A stretch of 14,164 nucleotides of DNA. Origin: Alectoria sarmentosa. Taxonomy: Eukaryota; Ascomycota; Lecanoromycetes; Lecanorales; Parmeliaceae. A model generated the notes under the pieces. The model ran no database searches, was not told where the DNA came from, and saw nothing but the letters and a program-made list of their open reading frames with translations. Made by a program: the position numbers and the translations under genes. Positions 7,794 to 14,164 of the stretch are shown here, in pieces. The stretch is from contig WOGZ01000574.1 in NCBI GenBank assembly GCA_009733775.1, forward strand, positions 1 through 14,164, in the 5' to 3' direction. Numbering within the stretch: position 1 is the first letter of the stretch; each line of letters opens with the position of its first letter.

Positions 7794-8978
7794 TCATATA
7801 TGTCTCTTCACCTTGACTTCTGGAAATTTTTCATTGCCATCGCTTCCTAGCAGGCCTTTACTCTTCCCTGTCAGCACAAATCCAGCAAACGCGCTCACAT
7901 ACTCCACCATCACTTCCAGTCCCCGCATCCCATCCAGCTTGCCCAGTAGCTCTTCCCCTTCGCGACCCAGCTTTTCTCGAAGATCGAAGGCCTCAGCTAT
8001 GAGAGGCATATCGCTGAAAGTCGCGTGAACGGCGCCGTTCAATACCAGCTCCAACTTCCAGCCTGAAAGGCACTCCCATTCTTCATCCCATCGCAAGTAT
8101 GGATCCGGACTGGAGGCCTCTGATACGAATTGGAGGAACGGCTTGGAAAGGGTAATATTCGGCCTTTCCATTGAGCCGAACAGTCGGCCGTCGAGGTTGA
8201 TACCGCCTTTGATACGTGTGTCATTCAAGGTTGCCTCTGCAACTGTGGCGCCGCCAAGTGAGTGACCCAACGCTACAACATCAGTCGTATTGACCTCAGC
8301 TGGAAATCGACGGCTGAGCTCATCAATCACAAAGGACATGTCCTGCGCTCGTATCGCTACGAGCAGTTCAACCTCGTCCCTGGTGAGGGTCTTATTGAGC
8401 CCTATGACAGCTCGCTCATTGGGGAATTCGACGACCAGGGCATCGTGTGGATGGTCGATGGCGGCGACTACGTAGCCTTTACGTGCCAGATCTTCTAGCA
8501 TTGTGGTGTAGAAGAAACGCGGTGCTCCACCGCCAGGAGAGAAGACCAGCAATGGATACGTCATCGATTCATCTTGAAGTGGAGCGTTTCGTTGGCAAAG
8601 GGTAAAAAGCTGCTCGAAGGTGTTATTGGAGAAGCCGTAGGGAACAACGAGTTCGTCGTACAGAGCGGCAGTCAACGGAGGCATGTAAGGAGTTGTGAAG
8701 TGCCCATAGTCGGATTCGGTTTGTTGTTCAAGGAGAACATTAGAGGGATTGGGTTGAGCGGGATAGTACAGAGATATCATAACTTCTCTGTGCTGGGTGT
8801 AGTTCGTGAAGGGATCCAGGCGCTTCGCGTCATTCATGGGAATATAGGCGACCCCGACGCTGGTGGTATTGTGGAGGCTTGGCAGAATTTTTAGATCTTG
8901 AATAGTAAACGAAGCCGCAATGTGGGTTATTATGGTAGCAAAGATGGTCAATGGCTTCGACACGATATCCCGCTTCAT
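7794..8978 (-). CDS. Secreted PAF-acetylhydrolase-like esterase/lipase, 394 aa
   Basis: Intronless alpha/beta hydrolase of the platelet-activating-factor acetylhydrolase (PAF-AH) family, group VII phospholipase A2-like. The start is the ATG read from 8978 in a CACCATGA context; the frame continues upstream only to GTG. Residues 1 to about 23 are a signal peptide. The nucleophile is S240 in GHSLGG (238-243). Candidate acid D263 (NLDG) and base H318 (VHATFSD) lie 23 and 78 residues after the serine, the same spacings as Ser273, Asp296 and His351 of human plasma PAF-AH. The oxyanion region is visible as FSPGGG (146-151), and VVAAIDHPHDA (170-180) is a typical family block. At least seven N-glycosylation sequons (N37, N59, N118, N195, N230, N252, N274) support secretion. 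The family hydrolyses short or oxidised sn-2 acyl chains of phospholipids. Fungal substrates are mostly unknown, so a general carboxylesterase is the alternative. The C-terminal tail (about 372-394) is lysine-rich and less conserved-looking. Confidence 0.88.
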   Translation of the reverse strand: MKRDIVSKPLTIFATIITHIAASFTIQDLKILPSLHNTTSVGVAYIPMNDAKRLDPFTNYTQHREVMISLYYPAQPNPSNVLLEQQTESDYGHFTTPYMPPLTAALYDELVVPYGFSNNTFEQLFTLCQRNAPLQDESMTYPLLVFSPGGGAPRFFYTTMLEDLARKGYVVAAIDHPHDALVVEFPNERAVIGLNKTLTRDEVELLVAIRAQDMSFVIDELSRRFPAEVNTTDVVALGHSLGGATVAEATLNDTRIKGGINLDGRLFGSMERPNITLSKPFLQFVSEASSPDPYLRWDEEWECLSGWKLELVLNGAVHATFSDMPLIAEAFDLREKLGREGEELLGKLDGMRGLEVMVEYVSAFAGFVLTGKSKGLLGSDGNEKFPEVKVKRHI

Positions 8979-9340
8979 GGTGAAGACGAGGTGGGACACT
9001 GCAGACTGCCACAGAGGGGACGCGCTTCTGTCAAGCAAAATCGAAAGGCTTCCGTTCAGGCACAATTCGTCAGAGGGGCAGATGGCTTGAGGTAAGTAGG
9101 CGGTGTTCAGCGAGAGCACCTGTGCGACCGAGAAGTCTATATACTTGGCATTCCAACGCGGATATATCCACCAATTGAATTGCTTCCTGAGGGTAACGTA
9201 ACGGCATCGCTGTTGTCAATGTCGTCCACGCCAGTCCACCGCTAAGTATTTAGCAAGCGGCGCCAGGAGCGGCACGGAACGGCCGCTGTTAGCTTCAGCC
9301 CTAGTCTATGGCTTGGCGCGTAAGGATTCTGAAGGGAATA
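8979..9340. other. Upstream region of the esterase gene
   Basis: Normal-composition DNA between the esterase start and the AT-rich block, presumably its promoter on the minus strand. A TATA-like element read on the minus strand (aagtatataga, plus coordinates 9136-9146) lies about 160 bp upstream of the start. A perfect 10-bp palindrome ggatatatcc is at 9160-9169, and a GC-rich stretch is at about 9255-9290. No open reading frame here is convincing. Confidence 0.45.
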
Positions 9341-9393
9341 AGAAGGTTTAGCAACTTTTTCACAAAGATTTACACTCTTTAAATAGGCAATAA

Positions 9394-9414
9394 ATATGTG
9401 ATTTAATCACATAT
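9394..9414. repeat. 21-bp palindrome at the edge of the AT block
   Basis: Arms atatgtgatt (9394-9403) and aatcacatat (9405-9414) are perfect inverse complements around a single central base. It lies about 55 bp inside the compositional boundary. Confidence 0.8.
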
Positions 9415-9441
9415 CGCTATTTTTAACATTATCGATCGTTC

Positions 9442-9488
9442 ATTTTATAAAAACGATTTTCATTAAATATAAATCGTTTTTATAAAAT
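9442..9488. repeat. Perfect 18-bp inverted repeat with 11-nt loop
   Basis: Arm attttataaaaacgattt (9442-9459) is exactly complemented by aaatcgtttttataaaat (9471-9488), loop 9460-9470. An 18-bp perfect match is much longer than expected locally, even in AT-rich DNA. A smaller pair, taaacgtt/aacgttta, follows at 9501-9508 and 9527-9534. Confidence 0.85.
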
Positions 9489-11007
9489 TATTTACTCTTT
9501 TAAACGTTAACGTAATAATTTAATCGAACGTTTATTTAAAAATATTTAACAAATAAAGAATTAATCTATTTATCGTATATTTGATTCTTTATATTTAAGA
9601 TAATGAATTTTAAATAAAAAGATATATTTAATATTAATATATTGAATATAAGACGCATAAAGAAACACGCTTAATATAAAATTAAAAAAAACGATTCAAC
9701 ATCGTTCGAAATCGATAAATTATCTCATTTTTTCACATTATACACATTATTCGATAATTTATCGAAAATTAATCTTTATACACTTTATATTTATTCGTTA
9801 AAGATATAAAAGATTATGTTTTTAATTGAGTTTGAGATAATATTAAAGTTTTATTAATGAAATAACGACTTTAACGCACATTTATCGTAATTCGTGAAAA
9901 TCTTCTCTTATAAGCGAAAAGAGAAATAATTATATTATTCGAAGTTTTTTTAAAAGAATTTTAAAATTAGATATGATAAAAAAGATAAAGAAAAGAAATA
10001 TATATCGTCGATAAAAGAGAAGTTATTATCATTGAACGATCGTAATGTTATAAAATAATATATGATCAAATATTAATAAGCGATAAAAAATTTACGAGAT
10101 CGAATCAATAATTAAACGATAAAAGATTTTCAAACATCAATTTCATCTCACATATCAAAAAAATGAAACACATTAAAAAAATGAAAAGTTATAATAAGAT
10201 CACGTTTAACGAAGCAAAAAAATATCGATTTAATAAAGATTATTTTAAATTATTAAACGAGATATGACAATGAAAATATAAATGTTTTTTAATTCAAAAT
10301 ATAAATTAAATTCGAATATATTATCAAACGTTTATATATTAATTATAAACGTCGTGCAAATTTTTTTTTTATTATGAGACATAATTAATTTAAAAGAAAA
10401 AATTAAATAAATTATGATTATAAAGCACGAATAAACGAATAAATTAATATTATAAACGCTTAAAATTTGATAATCGATGCGTATAATAAAAAGAAAAATA
10501 ATAATAAAAAAATTTTAATAAAGAAACTTCGAAATTCGAAGCATTATAATCGAGCACGTGAAAATTTAAACAATAAATTAAATAAAAAACACACGAAGAA
10601 AGTTATTATTATTACATCGATCGATAATAATAATAAAAATAACAGATCGATAAAGAATAATAACGATGAAATTATTATTGATAACGAAAATAATATTAAC
10701 GATGTATTCGATAATCTTTTTATTTTTATAAAATAAACACGTTTTTTTTTTTACATTATCGTCAATAAAATTAATGCGATTTATAAAATCGATATATAAC
10801 ATTTTTATATCAAGTTTATCGAATATTTAATTGTAGTTTATGCTCGCGCAAATTAATAATGATAATGAATTATCGCTTATTAAAAAGAAAAAAAAGATTT
10901 TAAAAAAACAACGTAAAAGAAAAAAGGTTAAATCGATTACAATTATCGAAGAAAGAATTGAAATTATAATAATCATAAACAAATATCTTAATCATTTAAT
11001 GAAATAA

Positions 11008-11072
11008 TTTATAACATTTATATTCATATTTATAATAAAGTTTATAACATTTACATTTATATTTATAATAAC
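11008..11072. repeat. 33-bp tandem duplication in AT block
   Basis: Copies 11008-11040 and 11041-11072 match at 29 of the first 31 positions. Both differences are C/T, as expected if RIP acted independently on a tandem repeat. Confidence 0.8.
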
Positions 11073-11345
11073 TTTATTCGAAACACAAAAACGATTCGAA
11101 AAAATTAAGAAATTTATATTTATAATAATCTTTTAAATGAGAATAAATACGAAATATATCAAATTTATTATCGAGCAATTGAAAATTATTAATAATTATT
11201 AAGATTTTATTATAAAACAATTAAGAATTTTCATTAATAATACGATTTAAATTTAATGTTAATTAAATATGATAAATCACAATATGAATATCTTACGCGA
11301 GAATCAGATTAATTTTAATAAAATGTTAAAGTCGTTTATTAACAA

Positions 11346-11445
11346 TTCACAAATTAATGCTTTCGAGACGACGAAAAATAACGAAATAATAATAATTATT
11401 ATTAGTTCACAATCTAATGCCCTTAAGACGACGATAAATAACGAA
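11346..11445. repeat. 60-bp-period duplication in AT block
   Basis: Segment 11346-11385 recurs at 11406-11445 with 33 of 40 identical positions. Five of the seven differences are transitions (C/T or G/A). The period of 60 is a multiple of three, so the peptide pattern SQxNAxxTTxNNE repeats in the frame opened at 11269. This could be a relic of a repeated protein segment, or simply a tandem duplication. Confidence 0.75.
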
Positions 11446-14164
11446 GAAATATATAAACATCTTCGAAAGATCATAAATTATATATATAAATAATGTATAA
11501 ATTTTATAAAAAGTTTTATCGAAAACGAATATATCGAAATTTAAGTTATTATAATTTGCTTCGAAAAAACGAATCACGCGATCGAAAAAATAATCATAAT
11601 TTTGTGAGAAGTATATATTTCATCATTTTAATAAATTTAAAAACAGCGTAAAAATATTTCAATTTCGCATTATAATAATTTTCAATTAATTAAAAAGTGA
11701 GTCTCTTTTATTATTATTAAAAATACGTTTATAAATTTAAATATACACGTTAAAAATTTCTTACAAAAGCTCATAAATACGAAATAAGTTATCGGCGAAA
11801 TATAAAATATTAAAAAAAACATTATTTAAGGTAAAAAGAATTTTCACGATATTTTAAACGAATAAAAAACGATTATATTGATCATTTTATAAATAATCAC
11901 ATTTTCAACATCAAAAATCAAAAAGCGCAAAAAATGAAAAGCGCTTAATCTTATATACGTCTTTTTTGATATTCAATTATAATGAGAATATAATTTAAAA
12001 AAAAGTGAAATCGAAAGATTTTAAAAGATTCGATTGTTTGCGATTTTGAAATTTTATGATATTATATTGAAATATTAATATATTATAAAAAATCGTATTT
12101 CGAATCGAATTGCGTTTTCGTTATTTCGAAAATAAATGTAACAATTTATTAATAATATAGTTGCTCGATAAAGATCTTTTATAAATTAAAAATTTATCTT
12201 TAATTGCTATTTTAAAACGTTCGAAATTTAAAGATTTTAAATTCGTTCAAAGTCGTGTTTTATTATAATTTTAACATTCGACATTTTTTTATTAAATTAT
12301 AAATCTTGTTTAAAAACGTAATTTATATTAGAAAATATAATATAATGTTAATGAATATAAGTTTTATTTTCAAAGAGATAATATCATTTAGGTTTTTTTT
12401 TGAAGATACGATCGAGTTTTTTAATAATATCGAATCTTTTAAACATTTTAACGTCTATTATAATTTCTTCGTATAAATTAAAATTAACGTTAATTATATC
12501 GTTTAAACAAATAATTATCATTTAAGATATATTATAAGATTTTTTGTATATTAAATATTAAAATTCTTATTTCTTTTTTGATCGTGTAATTCTTCGAAAG
12601 ATTTTATTAAAAAAAACTCAAACGATATTTCGATTTTTATATTTATTAAATCGTTTAATAATATGTGCGTATAATCGAATTCGATTATAAATAAACGTTA
12701 AATGTTAAATTAATAAAAATTTATAACGTTTCGTTAAATGTTTAAATATATTATTTAATACAATAAATAAATATGATTTTAATCGCTTAAAAAATTTCGT
12801 AAATTCGAATAATGATCGTAATTATAACAACTTAATTAATAATAAACATAACGCAAATTTTAAATTAAATCGTATACGTTTTCGATATTTTATATTTTTA
12901 AAATCAAAATAATTAATTAAAAAACGTATTTCTTTTTTCGTAAAACGCATAATTTTTTATAATCGTTTCGATAATTATATATCGATATCAAATTCGATTT
13001 GATTATATTTTATTAAGCGAACATATTTATAACGCGAAGCGATAACGATTTTGATTTAAAAACTTAATAATATTATTATAAAAATCAAAATAATAATATC
13101 TCTCTCATTTATAAAATTTATGATATATAAATGTAACAAAATAAATAAAAAGAATGAAATAAAAATATGATTGTGAAATTTTCGATTAGCTTTGCTACGT
13201 TCGATATATTATCGAATTAAATTAACGATCGAAATTTAAAATTATTAATTTTATGTAAAAATCTTTATGAAAAAGTTACTAAATCTCTTTAATAAAAGAA
13301 TGAGTTTTTTAATTTATAATAACGTTATATATAGAGACGAGTCGGTGAAAAAGCTAAAGAGAAGAAATATAGAAAGAATTTTTAAATACTTTTATAAAAT
13401 TAAAGTATATATTATAATAAAATAGAAATAATTTCGTTAAAGATAAAATAATAATTATGAAAACATATCGCATTAAGTGTAACTTTATGTTATATGTTAA
13501 AATTAATATAAAGTTATATTATATAAATGTATTAAATAAAACAACTAAGTGAGAAGAAAGTATATATATAAAAAGAAAACATTTATATAAAAACAAATGT
13601 CTTTATTAAATCACGTTAAACTTAATCGAATAATGTTAAAAAAATGTGATATTAAAGAAAAGTTAATTTTATTAAAAATATAAAATACGCTTATAACATT
13701 ATTTCTCTCTTTTAAAAAGCGATATTTCAACGCTATGAAAAGCGGAGAAGTGTGTTTATAACTTATCTTATATCTTTAAAACATTTAATTAATAATTATT
13801 TTCAATTGAAAAAAATTAACGATAACAATAATAATAATATATCGTGAAAAATTCGTTTATAACATCGTCGATATTATGATATTTTGTTATTTTAAACGTT
13901 TAAAAACAACGTGATTTAATAAAAAATTAACGTTATAATCGCCGTCAAAACATTTAAATGTTTTATATTATTTGATATTTCATATTTTAAACGAAGAAAA
14001 GATCGCAGAAATTAAATAATATAATTAAATAAAATCTTTCAAATCGAATCGAGTCGCAAACGTTAAATCTTATTTAAAATTTATATATATTTTAATAATG
14101 CTTTAAATTATCTTTTTTTATAAATTATTATATATATAATATCGAATAAAATTAACAATAACGA

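Larger units (their letters stand above)
9341..14164. repeat. AT-rich, RIP-like degenerate block (isochore), no intact gene
   Basis: Composition drops sharply near 9340 to about 20% GC and stays there to the window edge. In five lines counted by hand (9421, 11521, 12421, 12841, 13861) 21 of 34 cytosines are in CpG, 9 in CpA, 4 in CpT and none in CpC. In line 12841 TpA and ApT are equal (10 each), and CpA+TpG is 2 against 5 for ApC+GpT. Those values point the way RIP does. The longest frames (10467-10736, 11269-11493) are Asn/Lys/Ile-rich products of composition, and the first lacks an ATG start. No terminal repeats or transposase motifs survive, so the source elements cannot be named. A slightly less degraded purine-rich patch is at about 13331-13377. 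A centromeric or subtelomeric position is possible, but no telomere repeat is present. Confidence 0.85.

Noticed and set aside
8979..9119. 47-residue longer start for the esterase
   Set aside because: It begins at GTG and would bury the signal peptide; the ATG at 8978 has a CACCATG context and begins a clear signal sequence.
10467..10736. 89-codon Asn/Lys-rich frame in the AT block
   Set aside because: It starts with TTG and its composition is that of the surrounding AT-rich DNA.
11269..11493. 74-codon frame in the AT block as a gene
   Set aside because: It has an ATG and an internal repeat, but its composition matches the non-coding surroundings. I keep it only as a possible relic.
9341..14164. 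Mitochondrial insertion or LTR retrotransposon as the source of the AT block
   Set aside because: I could find no mitochondrial gene motif, no long direct terminal repeats and no reverse transcriptase or integrase motif. The low GC with retained CpG fits RIP-type decay better.

Overview
The window looks like nuclear DNA of a filamentous ascomycete (Pezizomycotina; a Dothideomycete is my guess, not proven). The reasons are short GT-AG introns of 62 to 151 bp with fungal CTGAC/CTAAT-like branch sites, gene families typical of this group (an LPxELRxEIY F-box-like protein, an ankyrin protein with a fungal STAND-type N-terminus, a four-cysteine secreted protein, a secreted PAF-acetylhydrolase-like esterase), and a switch from ordinary to very AT-rich DNA with a RIP-like pattern (repeat-induced point mutation).

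Layout: 1-300 is a G-rich block of short tandem repeats. 470-1126 (minus) is an F-box-like hypothetical protein. 1127-2177 is non-coding and holds a CT-only tract and a TATA-like run before the next gene. 2178-4661 (plus) is one three-exon gene for a 782-residue ankyrin protein. The splicing is clear because both junctions restore the frame and continuous family similarity. 4662-6163 is non-coding with promoter-like motifs. 6164-7117 (plus) is a three-exon gene for a 222-residue secreted protein. 7118-7793 is a convergent intergenic region with clustered palindromes. 7794-8978 (minus) is an intronless secreted esterase. 8979 to about 9340 is its upstream region.

From about 9340 to the end (4.8 kb) composition falls to roughly 20% GC and I see no intact gene. 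Most remaining cytosines sit in CpG, CpC is absent in the lines I counted, and differences between local tandem copies are mostly C/T or G/A. This fits an AT-rich isochore formed by RIP on repeats. Two strong inverted repeats lie within 150 bp of its left edge.

The genes do not form an obvious pathway. The secreted protein and secreted esterase are convergent neighbours 0.4 to 3.2 kb from an AT-rich block. In some plant-associated fungi that setting is associated with effector genes, but a role in host interaction here is inference only. I found no clear evidence of a wholly new system. The most interesting items are the ankyrin protein that joins a STAND-type N-terminus to ankyrin repeats through a cysteine cluster with no NTPase domain, the four-cysteine secreted protein, and the CpG-sparing mutation pattern of the AT block.
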